This document shows, piece after piece, positions 9,809-18,336 of a stretch of 64,000 bases of DNA; position 1 is the first letter of the stretch, and the number at the start of each line of letters is the position of its first letter. Location: positions 1 to 64,000 of the forward strand of contig NZ_JACJHR010000004.1 of assembly GCF_014174495.1 (NCBI RefSeq), read 5' to 3'. Below the pieces are notes generated by a model. It ran no database searches. It was not told the DNA's origin and saw only the letters and a program-made list of their open reading frames with translations. A program made the translations under genes and the position numbers. The stretch is from Amycolatopsis echigonensis. Lineage in GTDB: Bacteria > Actinomycetota > Actinomycetes > Mycobacteriales > Pseudonocardiaceae.

Positions 9809-10779
9809 GCGAGCCGCGCAGAGCGCTGCTGAGCATCGGTGACCCGAACGGCAGCGGCCCCGACATCGCGGTCAAAGCGGTTGCGATGCTCGGCGCCGCC
9901 GCACCGGTCGTGGTGGGAGACCGGCACGTCCTCGTGGAACCTGCCCGCAAGGCCGGCCTTGCCCTTCGGGCAGCGGTCCCCGGGGCGAGGGCCGACGCGG
10001 GAATGTGCGACGTGATCGACGTCGGCGCACTCGATCCCGCGGAGCTGGCCATCGGCCGAGTGACCGCTGCGGCAGGCGCAGCGACCATCGCCTATGCCGC
10101 CAAGGCAGTTGCGCTGGCGATGGACGGCGGCTACCGAGGCGTCGTCGCCTGCCCGCATTCAGAGAACGCGGTCCGCCAGGCCGGCATCGCCTTCGCGGGC
10201 TACCCGCCGCTGATCGCCGAGCTGACTGGTACGCCGATCGACGAAGTCTTCTTGATGCTGGTCGGCGGCGGCGTCCGGATCGCGCATGTGACTCTGCATG
10301 AACGGCTCGTCGACGCGATAGGCCGGCTGACCCCAGAGCTGGTCGTCCAGGCCGGTGTCGCTCTCCATACGGCGCTTCGCCGGATGGGCATTGCCGCGCC
10401 ACGGATCGGCGTTTTCGGGATCAACCCGCACGCAGGCGAGCATGGCCTCTTCGGGGACGACGACCGCCGGGTCACCGAGCCTGCGGTGGCGGCCTTGCGT
10501 GCGCGTGGCATTGACGCCGAGGGGCCGACCGGGGCAGACGTCTTGCTCGGCGGCACGCGGGACGCGGACGCGTACTTGGCGATGTACCACGACCAAGGGC
10601 ACCTCCCGGTCAAGACACTGGCCGGGCGCACCGCCGCCGCGATCACGATCGGCGCGGGCATTCCGTTCTCCAGCGTCGGTCACGGCCCTGTTTTCGACAA
10701 AGCCGGGAGCGGCACCGCCGACCCGAGCGCCGTGCTCTCCGCCCTCCGGTTGCTCGCACCGCCCGTTCAGGAGGACTGA
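9805..10779 (+). CDS. tphB: PdxA-family cis-diol dehydrogenase (terephthalate dihydrodiol dehydrogenase)
   Basis: A 324-residue member of the PdxA family, which oxidises and decarboxylates 4-hydroxythreonine phosphate in vitamin B6 synthesis. In terephthalate clusters a paralogue (TphB) converts the dihydrodiol dicarboxylate to protocatechuate with NAD. Metal-binding histidines lie in HSENAVRQAG, GINPHAGEHGLFG and AMYHDQGHLPVK; the C-terminal GPVFDKAGSGTADPSA segment is family-typical. The position between the oxygenase and reductase genes gives the same order (A2-A3-B-A1) as Comamonas. GTG start overlapping tphA3. No protocatechuate ring-cleavage genes are in the window, so they must lie elsewhere. 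Confidence 0.9.
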   Translation: MSEPRRALLSIGDPNGSGPDIAVKAVAMLGAAAPVVVGDRHVLVEPARKAGLALRAAVPGARADAGMCDVIDVGALDPAELAIGRVTAAAGAATIAYAAKAVALAMDGGYRGVVACPHSENAVRQAGIAFAGYPPLIAELTGTPIDEVFLMLVGGGVRIAHVTLHERLVDAIGRLTPELVVQAGVALHTALRRMGIAAPRIGVFGINPHAGEHGLFGDDDRRVTEPAVAALRARGIDAEGPTGADVLLGGTRDADAYLAMYHDQGHLPVKTLAGRTAAAITIGAGIPFSSVGHGPVFDKAGSGTADPSAVLSALRLLAPPVQED

Positions 10780-10780
10780 G

Positions 10781-11806
10781 ATGACCGCCATCAGCGTCAA
10801 AGACACCGCTATCACCTTCGACTGCGCGCCCGAACAGAATGTGCTCGACGCGGCAGAGGCCGCGGGGTGGGCAATCCCTTACTCCTGCCGCAAAGGCGTA
10901 TGCGACACCTGCGTCGGCACCTTGACGGCTGGAGAGGCGGAAATACCCGGCAGCGGCCGAGCGTGCGGTCCTGCGGAAGTCCGGCTATGCCGAGCGCGCC
11001 CGATCGGCGACGTGGAGATCGCCCCTCGCCGCATCGAGGCACGCACGCCTCCGGTGCGCAAGAAGCTCACCACCACCGTCTACCGCCGGCGCCAGGTCGC
11101 GCCCAGCGTCACGATTCTCGACCTGCGTTACCCGATCGGCCGGCGCACGCCGTTCCGCGCCGGCCAGTTCCTCAACGTCATCCTGGACGACGGCGACACC
11201 AGATCCTATTCGCTGGCCAACTCTCCCCAGCACAATGACCTCGCCCAGCTGCACGTGCGCCACGAGCCCGGCGGAGCGTTCTCCGCGAGGATCCTGCAGC
11301 AGCTGGAATTCCACGACACCGTAGAGATCGAAGCCCCCTTCGGCGAGTTCTTCGTCGAAGACCCCGCCGAAGGGGCGGACCAGGCCGGCTCCCCGATCCT
11401 GCTGCTGGCGACCGGCACTGGATTCGCGCCGATGCGGTCCATCATCCTAGACCACATCGCGCGCCGACTGACCCGTCCCGTCCACCTGTACTGGGGCGCA
11501 CGCACTGTCGAGGACCTGTACCAGTTCTCCACCCTTCAAGCCTGGGCCGGCCGTTTTGACTGGCTGAGTTTCACGCCCGTGCTCTCCCGGCCGCACCCTG
11601 GCTGGGAAGGCGCCACCGGCTGGGTCCAGCAGGTCGTCATCGCCGACCACGCGGACCTCGGCGGCCACCAGGTCTACGCCTGTGGCAGTGAATCCATGAC
11701 CCGTTCCGCTGCGGAGGAGCTGGGCCGTGCGCGAGGCATTCCTCCCGAGCGGTTCCACTCCGACGCGTTCGTCTCCGCCGTGCCCGTGCCGTACCCCGTC
11801 GGCTGA
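10781..11806 (+). CDS. tphA1: Terephthalate dioxygenase reductase component
   Basis: A 341-residue electron-transfer protein: an N-terminal plant-type 2Fe-2S ferredoxin domain (YSCRKGVCDTCVGTLTAGEA, with the fourth cysteine in VRLCRARP), then an FAD domain (RSYSLANSP) and an NAD(P)H domain (LLLATGTGFAPMRSI). It would pass electrons from NAD(P)H to the TphA2A3 oxygenase. A much longer upstream frame exists, but the ATG at 10781 follows CAGGAGGACTGAG directly after tphB and gives the expected length (Comamonas TphA1 is about 336). Confidence 0.9.
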   Translation: MTAISVKDTAITFDCAPEQNVLDAAEAAGWAIPYSCRKGVCDTCVGTLTAGEAEIPGSGRACGPAEVRLCRARPIGDVEIAPRRIEARTPPVRKKLTTTVYRRRQVAPSVTILDLRYPIGRRTPFRAGQFLNVILDDGDTRSYSLANSPQHNDLAQLHVRHEPGGAFSARILQQLEFHDTVEIEAPFGEFFVEDPAEGADQAGSPILLLATGTGFAPMRSIILDHIARRLTRPVHLYWGARTVEDLYQFSTLQAWAGRFDWLSFTPVLSRPHPGWEGATGWVQQVVIADHADLGGHQVYACGSESMTRSAAEELGRARGIPPERFHSDAFVSAVPVPYPVG

Positions 11807-11828
11807 TCCTCTCGCACCTGGAGTTCCC

Positions 11829-13196
11829 ATGCCCGAATACACTTCGCCTCCCGCCACCGCCGCCGGGCCGCCGGGACTGTTGCGCCTCCCGGCCTTGATC
11901 GACGAACGCCGCCCGGGCCGCTTCCAGTTCGCCGTTGCGCTGCTGTGCGGACTGGTCATGCTGCTCGACGGGTTCGACACCCAGGCGATCAATTACATGG
12001 CCCCCGCCATCACCCGAGACTGGGGTATTTCCACCGGCACGATGAGCACGATCTTCTCCGCTGCGCTGGTCGGCCTGATGATCGGCTATCTGCTGCTCGC
12101 TCCGCTGTCGGACAAGTTCGGCCACAAACGGCTCGTCCTCGCCGGGGTGGCGGTCTTCTCGCTGTCCACGCTGCTCTCGGTCTGGGTGCGCAACCCCGAT
12201 CAGCTCCTGGTGCTCCGGCTCGTCACCGGCATCGGACTCGGCATGGCAACCCCGAGCACGATCGCGCTCACCGCCGAGTACAGCCCGAAACGGGCCCGGG
12301 CCAGTTTCGTACTGGCGATCTACTGTGGATTCTCTTTGGGATTCGTGGCTGCCAATTACGCCGCCGACTGGCTCATCCCGATGCACGGCTGGCGCTCGGT
12401 CTTCCTCGCCGGAGCGATCCTGCCGCTCATTCTGCTGGGCTTGCTGACCTGGCGGCTGCCGGAATCGCTGGCTTTTCACGTGCGCCGCGGCGAGACCGCC
12501 AAGGCATACGCCCTGTGCCGGCGGATCGACCGGCGGCTGCCGGATACGACCGCCGTGCGGATCGAGGCGGCGAGCGCCGACCCGCGCAAGCGAGTCAAAC
12601 TGTCCGAACTCCTCTCTGGTCGGCAGCTGTTCGGCACAGTCCTGTTGTGGGTCGTCTTCGCCGTCAATTTGGCGATGTTCTACGGCCTGCAGAGCTGGAT
12701 GCCCACCGTTCTGCACGAACGCGGATACTCGGCGGGCACCCTGGCCACCGCTTCCTCGATGACCACGATCGGCGGCATCGCGATCGCGTTCCTGGTCGGC
12801 CCCGCGATGGACCGGCTCGGCGCGTATGGCGCGCTCGCCACGCTCTACCTGTCCGGCTGCGGTTTCCTGGCACTGATGAGCGCGGTACTCGGCGCACCGG
12901 CGTGGCTCGTCCTCGTCGCCATCTTCCTGATCGGCTGTTCGGTCTCAGGTGGACAGAAGAGCGTGATCGCGCTCGCCGCCGTCTTCTACCCCGAAGAAGT
13001 GCGGTCCACCGGTGTCGGGTGGGCACTGGGGATCGGCCGGGTCGGAGGCATCCTCGGCCCGCTGATCGTGGGCGGCATGCTGTCCGCCGGATGGAGTCAT
13101 CAGCAGTTGTTCCTCACCCTGGCAATTCCGTCCGCGTTCTGCGGGTTGATCGTGCTCTACCTCGGCTTGCGTGCGAAGAAATCCACGCGCACCTGA
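11829..13196 (+). CDS. MFS transporter, aromatic acid:H+ symporter type, terephthalate uptake candidate
   Basis: A 455-residue major facilitator of the AAHS group, recognised by the helix 1 motif LLDGFDTQAINYMAP and the loop motif LAPLSDKFGHKRLVLAG. Twelve hydrophobic segments fit. It is last in the tph operon, 22 bp after tphA1. Rhodococcus terephthalate clusters carry a comparable MFS importer (TpaK), whereas Gram-negative clusters use a tripartite system, so the inferred job is terephthalate import. A longer frame starts at 11727 but overlaps tphA1; the ATG at 11829 is preferred. A hairpin follows 20 bp downstream. Confidence 0.88.
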   Translation: MPEYTSPPATAAGPPGLLRLPALIDERRPGRFQFAVALLCGLVMLLDGFDTQAINYMAPAITRDWGISTGTMSTIFSAALVGLMIGYLLLAPLSDKFGHKRLVLAGVAVFSLSTLLSVWVRNPDQLLVLRLVTGIGLGMATPSTIALTAEYSPKRARASFVLAIYCGFSLGFVAANYAADWLIPMHGWRSVFLAGAILPLILLGLLTWRLPESLAFHVRRGETAKAYALCRRIDRRLPDTTAVRIEAASADPRKRVKLSELLSGRQLFGTVLLWVVFAVNLAMFYGLQSWMPTVLHERGYSAGTLATASSMTTIGGIAIAFLVGPAMDRLGAYGALATLYLSGCGFLALMSAVLGAPAWLVLVAIFLIGCSVSGGQKSVIALAAVFYPEEVRSTGVGWALGIGRVGGILGPLIVGGMLSAGWSHQQLFLTLAIPSAFCGLIVLYLGLRAKKSTRT

Positions 13197-13216
13197 TCCT
13201 GGCGGCTCGTCTCGCA

Positions 13217-13257
13217 CGCTTCCTGGCCCGGTGTCGTGAACGCTTGGCCAGGAAGCG
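13217..13257. terminator. Hairpin between convergent MFS and LacI genes
   Basis: Perfect 12-bp inverted repeat CGCTTCCTGGCC / GGCCAGGAAGCG with a 17-base loop, between two convergent genes. No T-tract follows, as is common in actinomycetes. It probably ends both transcripts. Confidence 0.6.
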
Positions 13258-13366
13258 GCGACGTACAGCCGGTCCCGGCTCACCCCGGGTGTCAGATGCC
13301 GAGTCCGCAACCTTGCCGGGCAGCTCTAGGGGCACGTACCTCTGAGCATCGATGCTTTTACGCTCG

Positions 13367-14389
13367 TCAGTGGACGGAGACGGGACCTGTCGACTCCCGG
13401 ATCTTCAGAGTTACCGGCGACGGAGGGGGAGGGGTCGGATCGGTGCCGTCGACCATGCCGAGCAGCAGCTTGACGGCCTGGATGCCCATCTCCCGAGCGG
13501 GCTGCCGGACGGTGGTGAGAGCTGGCGTCAGGAGGGAAGCGAACGGCAGGTCATCGAATCCGACCACCGAGACGTCCTCCGGCACCCGCAGGCCAGCGCG
13601 GCGACAGTAGGACAGAGCCCCAATTGCCATGAGGTCGTTCGCGCAGAGTAAAGCAGTGGGCCGAACGTGCGCCGGGCGGCTCAGGATCGCGGCGGCCAAC
13701 TGCTCGCCCGACGACATCTTGTAGTCACCTACGAGCACGGGGATGCCATCGGGATCCAATCCGGCGGCGGCGATGGCCTCTCGGTAGCCCGAGAGGCGCT
13801 GTTCGGCCGTCCAGAGCTCGAGCGGACCGCCAAGGATGGCCAGGCGCTCGTGCCCGAGCGAGGTGAGATGGGTGGCGATCTCCCTCGCGCCCCGACGGTT
13901 CTGCGAGACCACGGACGGCAGGTTGAATCCGGGGAGCTTTTCGTCGACGAGGACGACAGGGCCGACCTGGGTCAGCTCGACCAGAGCCTCCATTCGCGTC
14001 TCTGACCCGGAGAGGTAGATGAGCCCGTCGAGGCGCTGACTGCGCAGCAGTCTGCTGTTCCAGGACTCGCTGCCACCGGTCGCTTCCGGTGTGCAGAACA
14101 CCACCAAGACGTCCTTCTCGGACGCGGCTTGTTCCACTCCCTCGGCGATCAGCGCGAAGTACTGGTTCACCAGGTCGGGGACGACGAGGCCGACGGTGGC
14201 CACGCTGTGTCTCTTGAGGTTGCGAGCAGACTCGTTGGGCAAATAGCCCAGCGCGCGGACAGCCTCCAGCACCCGCGCACGCCGGTCGGCCGCGACAGGC
14301 CCGCTGTCGTTGAGCACGTAACTTACCGTGCTGATAGCGACTCCTGCCCGCTCAGCAACCTCCTTCATCGTGGGCCTGCGCGTCGGCAT
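13367..14389 (-). CDS. LacI-family regulator, presumed master regulator of the ribosylation regulon
   Basis: A 340-residue LacI/GalR-type repressor. The N-terminal HTH reads TMKEVAERAGVAISTVSYVL with hinge segment LGYLPNESARNLKR, followed by a periplasmic-binding-like ligand domain (GLVVPDLVNQYFALIAEGVE, and VSVVGFDDLPFASLLTPALT near the end). The start chosen is the ATG at 14389 after GGGAG; an ATG at 14431 is less likely. The gene faces a NAMPT operon. A site resembling a LacI operator lies 97 bp upstream of its own start, and similar sites precede four other genes up to 29.7 kb. The ligand domain suggests a sugar or nucleoside-like effector, consistent with the nearby ribose enzymes. Confidence 0.88.
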   Translation of the reverse strand: MPTRRPTMKEVAERAGVAISTVSYVLNDSGPVAADRRARVLEAVRALGYLPNESARNLKRHSVATVGLVVPDLVNQYFALIAEGVEQAASEKDVLVVFCTPEATGGSESWNSRLLRSQRLDGLIYLSGSETRMEALVELTQVGPVVLVDEKLPGFNLPSVVSQNRRGAREIATHLTSLGHERLAILGGPLELWTAEQRLSGYREAIAAAGLDPDGIPVLVGDYKMSSGEQLAAAILSRPAHVRPTALLCANDLMAIGALSYCRRAGLRVPEDVSVVGFDDLPFASLLTPALTTVRQPAREMGIQAVKLLLGMVDGTDPTPPPPSPVTLKIRESTGPVSVH

Positions 14390-14485
14390 GGCTCCCGAGT
14401 TTCGGGTCAAGTCACCCCCACGTGTCCTCATGCGGCACTTCGTTCACGTCGCGAAGGGTAACCATAGCTGATTCCAGCTCAGAGA

Positions 14486-14499
14486 TAGAACGGTTTCCA
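14486..14499. promoter_or_regulatory. LacI-type operator copy 1 (autoregulatory)
   Basis: TAGAACGGTTTCCA, close to the shared pattern TAGAA-N4-TTCTA. It lies 97 bp upstream of the LacI gene start, a suitable position for autoregulation. Confidence 0.55.
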
Positions 14500-14875
14500 G
14501 AACTACTGCTGGACTAGGCTGGCCGCGAGTGGCGCAGCGTCCCCGATGACGCGGGTGGCGCGGGTCTGTCGGCCGCTGCGCATCGCCGCTCCGCGCCCCG
14601 GTTCGGGCGCTGGCCGCTGAGGCGGCCTGGAGCCGCAAGCCCGCCGGACACGAGCGGGCGCGGCCGGCGACGGACGAGCAGTGATCCGCGGTAGGGGGTG
14701 GTGGCACCGGAATCTCCGACCTCCACGGTCACGACATCTTCGAGTTCGATCGAGAGCTCGACCGCCGTCAGGTACCCCTGGCCGGGCCGCTCGGGTCCTC
14801 CCTGATCTGGTTCCCTCCGGCCGATCGAAACTCACCGTTTACAGAGCCGATCTGCCGCTGATACAGTCCGGTCGC

Positions 14876-14889
14876 TAGAAAGGTTTCTA
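14876..14889. promoter_or_regulatory. LacI-type operator copy 2, upstream of NAMPT operon
   Basis: TAGAAAGGTTTCTA, symmetric except for its two central bases and the best copy of the motif in the window. It lies about 140 bp before the NAMPT-like gene start, in the divergent promoter region. Confidence 0.65.
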
Positions 14890-15029
14890 CCTGATGAGTC
14901 AACGATACTGAGCAGCGAAAGTCGTGGTCGCAGACCGGATGCTTCGGCACCTGTGTAGAATCGTTAATGGCCTGCCGGCGACTGCTGGTGACTACTCCAG
15001 TCGCGGGGCGACCGAGAGGAAGGACAAAG

Positions 15030-16502
15030 ATGTCCCTGGGCGAGCAGTTCGACAACATCATCGTCAACACCGACAACTACAAGCATTGCCACTACTCGCT
15101 GTACCCGCCGGGCACCGAGTACATCTCGTCGTACATCGAGTCCCGCGGCGGCGAGTTCCCCGTCACGATGTTCGTCGGCCTCCAAGCCTTCATCCGGGAT
15201 TACCTGATGCGCCCCGTGACGCTCGAGGATGTCGATGAGGCCGAGTACCTCATGCGCGAGCAGGGGATGCACTTCAACCGCGACAACTGGATGGGCATCA
15301 TCAACGACCACGGCGGCTATCTGCCCGTCGAGATCGAGGCGATCCCCGAGGGCACCGTGCTGCCCAGCAACAACGTGCTCGTGCAGCTCATCAACACTGA
15401 CCCGAAGTATCACTGGGTGACCAGCTTCTTCGAGACCGCCCTGCTGAGGGCGGTGTGGTACCCGACCACGATCGGCACCCTGAGCTGGCTGTGCAAGCAG
15501 GTGATCCGCACCGCCCTGGAACGTACTTCCGACAACGAGGGAGCGCTCCGGCACATGCTTCACGACTACGGCGCACGGGGCGTCAGCTCGCAGCAGTCCG
15601 CCGCGCTGGGTGGCATGGCGCACTTGGTGAACTTCAGCCAGAGCGACACCACCCCGGGCATCCTCGCCGCCAAGCGCTGGTACAACGCCGTGGCTCCATC
15701 GAACTCCGGCCCCAACTCCGAGCACGCCGGCTTCACCGCCTGGGGGCGAGACTTCGAGGTCGACGCCATCCGAAACATGCTCGAGACCTACCGGGACAAC
15801 GGCTTCGCGCTGGTCTTGACCGACACCTACGACCACGAGCACTGCGTCAAGAAGATCCTCGGCGGCGAGCTGAAGGAATTGATCCAGAACTTCCCCGGCC
15901 TGGTGGGCGCGCGCCCCGACTCCGGCGACGTCGTCCAGGTCACCTCCGACACCACCGAGTGGCTCATGGACGCCTTCGGCTACGAAGTCAACAGCAAGGG
16001 CTTCAAGATCCTCCCTCCGTTCATCCGAGTGGTGCAGGGCGACGGCGTGACCGGCGAGAGCCTCCGGGCGGTCCTCATCGAGATGGAGCGCCGCGGCCTG
16101 GCGGCCGACAACGCCGTCTTCGGCATGGGCGGCGGCCTCCTCCAGCACGTCAACCGCGACACCAACAACTTCGCGCAGAAGGCAAACGCCGTGTGCGTCA
16201 ACGGCGAGTGGCGCGATATCTCCAAGCAGCCCACCGGAGCCAGCTTCAAGAAGTCCAAGGCCGGGCGGCTCGCCCTCGTTCTGGAGGACGGTGAGTACAA
16301 GACCGTGCCGCGCGACTCGGTCAGCCCCGAGCAGAACCTGCTCAAGCCCGTCTTCCGCAACGGAAAGCTGCTGAAGAAGTGGGACTTCTCTGAGCTGATC
16401 GCTGCCAGTGAGGCACCAGTGCCGCAGGAATGGTACGGCGATTACCTCGCGCCGATGGTCACCGGATCCGCACCGGCACCCGACGGCGCGGCCGTCAGCT
16501 GA
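15030..16502 (+). CDS. Nicotinamide phosphoribosyltransferase-like protein (NAMPT/NadV family)
   Basis: A 490-residue type II phosphoribosyltransferase; the family makes NMN from nicotinamide and PRPP. Aligning from memory with human NAMPT, the key sites are kept: TDNYKHCHYSLYPPGTE (Tyr18 region), FSQSDT (Asp219 region), NSEHAGFTAWGRD (the His247 that is phosphorylated), GARPDSGD (Arg311/Asp313) and FGMGGGLLQ. The stacking segment reads HDYGARGVSS where human has HDFGYRGVSS, so the base pocket may differ. Length matches the family. It opens a LacI-operator-controlled operon that also makes its co-substrate PRPP (ribokinase, PRPP synthetase). A catabolic activation role, ribosylating an N-heterocycle, is inferred; ordinary NAD salvage is the alternative. 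Confidence 0.88.
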   Translation: MSLGEQFDNIIVNTDNYKHCHYSLYPPGTEYISSYIESRGGEFPVTMFVGLQAFIRDYLMRPVTLEDVDEAEYLMREQGMHFNRDNWMGIINDHGGYLPVEIEAIPEGTVLPSNNVLVQLINTDPKYHWVTSFFETALLRAVWYPTTIGTLSWLCKQVIRTALERTSDNEGALRHMLHDYGARGVSSQQSAALGGMAHLVNFSQSDTTPGILAAKRWYNAVAPSNSGPNSEHAGFTAWGRDFEVDAIRNMLETYRDNGFALVLTDTYDHEHCVKKILGGELKELIQNFPGLVGARPDSGDVVQVTSDTTEWLMDAFGYEVNSKGFKILPPFIRVVQGDGVTGESLRAVLIEMERRGLAADNAVFGMGGGLLQHVNRDTNNFAQKANAVCVNGEWRDISKQPTGASFKKSKAGRLALVLEDGEYKTVPRDSVSPEQNLLKPVFRNGKLLKKWDFSELIAASEAPVPQEWYGDYLAPMVTGSAPAPDGAAVS

Positions 16503-16643
16503 ATCACTCACCCGCGAGGCATTCAAGAAGCAGTCCACGGCATCGTGGTCTTTCCCGATTCCGTGGACTGCCGCGCCGAGAGCCTCGGGGGTTGGTCCTG
16601 CGGTCCCCTTGGAAGTCAGCGAACAAGAGTTGAGGAAAACACC

Positions 16644-17738
16644 ATGGCAATGAAGTTCTGGGTTACGGCGCCGTTCTTTTATCCGGACACGACCCGGCCC
16701 TGGTCCGAGGTTTTGGACAGCATGCTCAGGATCGTCGATGCCGCTGAGGAGTTCGGCTTCGAGGGGATCACGATCAACGAGAACCAGTTCCAGAACTACG
16801 TAGCCAATCCCTCGGCGATGATGTTCGCGACGGTCGCGGCTCAGCGGACCAAGCGGCTGCGGATCGTCCCGGGGGTGGTCGTCCTGCCGGCTTACAACCC
16901 GCTCCTGGTCGCTTCCGAGATGAGCCTGCTGGATCATCTCGCGCCAGGTCGGATCGGGATCGGCGTGGCACGCGGCGGGAGCAGGTTCCAACTCGATCGG
17001 CTCGGGGTGAAACCGGAGAACCAGCGGGCAATGTACGAAGAAGGGCTGGAGATCGTCCGTCGGCTCTTCGCTGAAGACGACGTGTCCCATGACGGCCAGT
17101 TCTATTCATTCCCGCCGACGACCCTGGTCCCGAAGCCGGCGACGAAGCCGCATCCTGACATCTGGGTCGCATCGCAGAGCAACGAAGGTGTTCGCCGGGT
17201 CGCTCAGCAGGGCCTGAATCTGATCACGGCGCCGAACTACGGCAACTTCGAGCCCTACGGCGACCTCGAGGAGCTCATCGGGAGCTACAACGACGAGATC
17301 GAAAAGACCGGGAATCCTCGCGGCGAGGTCATGGTGCTCCGCCACACCTGGGTCGGTCGTACCGAGGAAGAGGCGTTGGAGTACTTCGACGACGTCGTGA
17401 ACGAATACAACTACTACATGGCCCTGGTCAAGGGGCCCGGCACGGTCGACACCAAGGAAGAGCGGCTCGCCACCCGCAATGTCGGCGAGAGCCGAGACTA
17501 TGTGCACCGCGGGAATATGACACCTGAGCAGCATTCCTTCTCCAAGGACAACCTGCTGGAGAAGTACGCCGACCCGGTATTGACCACGCCGGATCGCATG
17601 ATCGAGCGGTTCAAGTCCTACGAAAAGCTTGGAGTGGACCACTTGGCGTGCCTCATCGCGGTCGGTCAGCCCACCGACGCGATCGTCAAGAACATGAAGA
17701 TGATGGCTGAAGAGGTCTTTCCCGCGTTCGCGGACTAG
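16644..17738 (+). CDS. LLM-class (luciferase-like) flavin-dependent monooxygenase
   Basis: A 364-residue bacterial luciferase-family TIM-barrel enzyme that uses reduced FMN supplied by a separate reductase, plus oxygen. Family features: FGFEGITINENQFQNYVANP, KRLRIVPGVVVLPAYNPLLV, LAPGRIGIGVARGGSRFQLD, HPDIWVASQSNEGVRRVAQQ. The ATG at 16644 (start MAMKFW) follows TGAGGA; the frame runs upstream to 16545, but the family begins with MKFW-like sequence. Second gene of the LacI-controlled operon. A flavin reductase (27956-28906) and RibBA in the same regulon would supply FMNH2. Two-component enzymes of this type open N-heterocycle rings in pyridine degradation (PyrA-type), the model for the inferred role. 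Confidence 0.88.
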   Translation: MAMKFWVTAPFFYPDTTRPWSEVLDSMLRIVDAAEEFGFEGITINENQFQNYVANPSAMMFATVAAQRTKRLRIVPGVVVLPAYNPLLVASEMSLLDHLAPGRIGIGVARGGSRFQLDRLGVKPENQRAMYEEGLEIVRRLFAEDDVSHDGQFYSFPPTTLVPKPATKPHPDIWVASQSNEGVRRVAQQGLNLITAPNYGNFEPYGDLEELIGSYNDEIEKTGNPRGEVMVLRHTWVGRTEEEALEYFDDVVNEYNYYMALVKGPGTVDTKEERLATRNVGESRDYVHRGNMTPEQHSFSKDNLLEKYADPVLTTPDRMIERFKSYEKLGVDHLACLIAVGQPTDAIVKNMKMMAEEVFPAFAD

Positions 17739-17844
17739 CACCCTTCGCGTCTCCAAGTGCGCCTGAGCGATACCAGCCGTGGACGTCCACCCGTCGATTG
17801 CCGTGAGGGCTCAGAAGTCGAAGACCGCAGAGGAGGTCAACAAG

Positions 17845-18186
17845 GTGATTTACGAGGTTCGCGAGTATGTCCCGGCGGCAGGTCGTTTCCGAGATGTCGT
17901 CGACCTGTTCACGTCCGTGGTGGTGCCGCTGTTCAGGAAGCACGGGATGGAGATGACGCAGGTGGGTTACACCACCATCGGCGACAACTCTTTCAACGAG
18001 GTCGTCTACACGATGCGGTTCTCCGACCTTGCCGAGCTGGAGCGCAAATGGGGCACGTTCCTTGCGGACCCTGATTGGGCATCAGCGTTGGCCAGTCGTG
18101 AGGAGAACGGTCCGCTGTACCAGGCCATCCGTCGACGGGTAATCGAATCCACGCCCTTCGAGGGAGTTTTGGATCACGCTGCGTGA
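17845..18186 (+). CDS. NIPSNAP-family protein
   Basis: A 113-residue protein with the NIPSNAP ferredoxin-like fold signature: VIYEVREYVPAAGRF at the start and MRFSDLAELERKWGTFLADP in the second half. Starting at GTG 17845 places a strong GAGGAGG upstream and begins with the family IYExREY motif; an ATG at 17779 would add 22 unrelated residues. These small dimeric alpha-beta barrel proteins often sit in catabolic operons beside monooxygenases and may bind unstable intermediates. The biochemical role here is unknown. Confidence 0.75.
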   Translation: MIYEVREYVPAAGRFRDVVDLFTSVVVPLFRKHGMEMTQVGYTTIGDNSFNEVVYTMRFSDLAELERKWGTFLADPDWASALASREENGPLYQAIRRRVIESTPFEGVLDHAA

Positions 18187-18336
18187 CGGCGAGTCGCTGG
18201 TCCGCCGCGTCCAGTTCCTTGGCCACCGGCCTCGCGCCCATCGCCGACTGGGCGCGATCCGATGAAGTGCCGGGTCGGCAATTGACGACAACCACCAGCT
18301 CTGCGGTAGCCGACCAGTTGGAGGCGAAGCATTCCG

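Larger units (their letters stand above)
14432..15029. other. Divergent regulatory region between LacI and NAMPT genes
   Basis: About 600 bp with no gene I can recognise. It holds two LacI-type operator sites (14486-14499 and 14876-14889), one near each divergent gene, and the Shine-Dalgarno GAGAGGAAGGA ahead of the NAMPT gene. Between 14510 and 14830 open frames run on both strands without family resemblance. Confidence 0.6.

Noticed and set aside
18187..18336. Possible separate promoter or gene between NIPSNAP and ALDH genes
   Set aside because: The 150-bp gap holds no operator-like palindrome, no hairpin and no plausible ORF.
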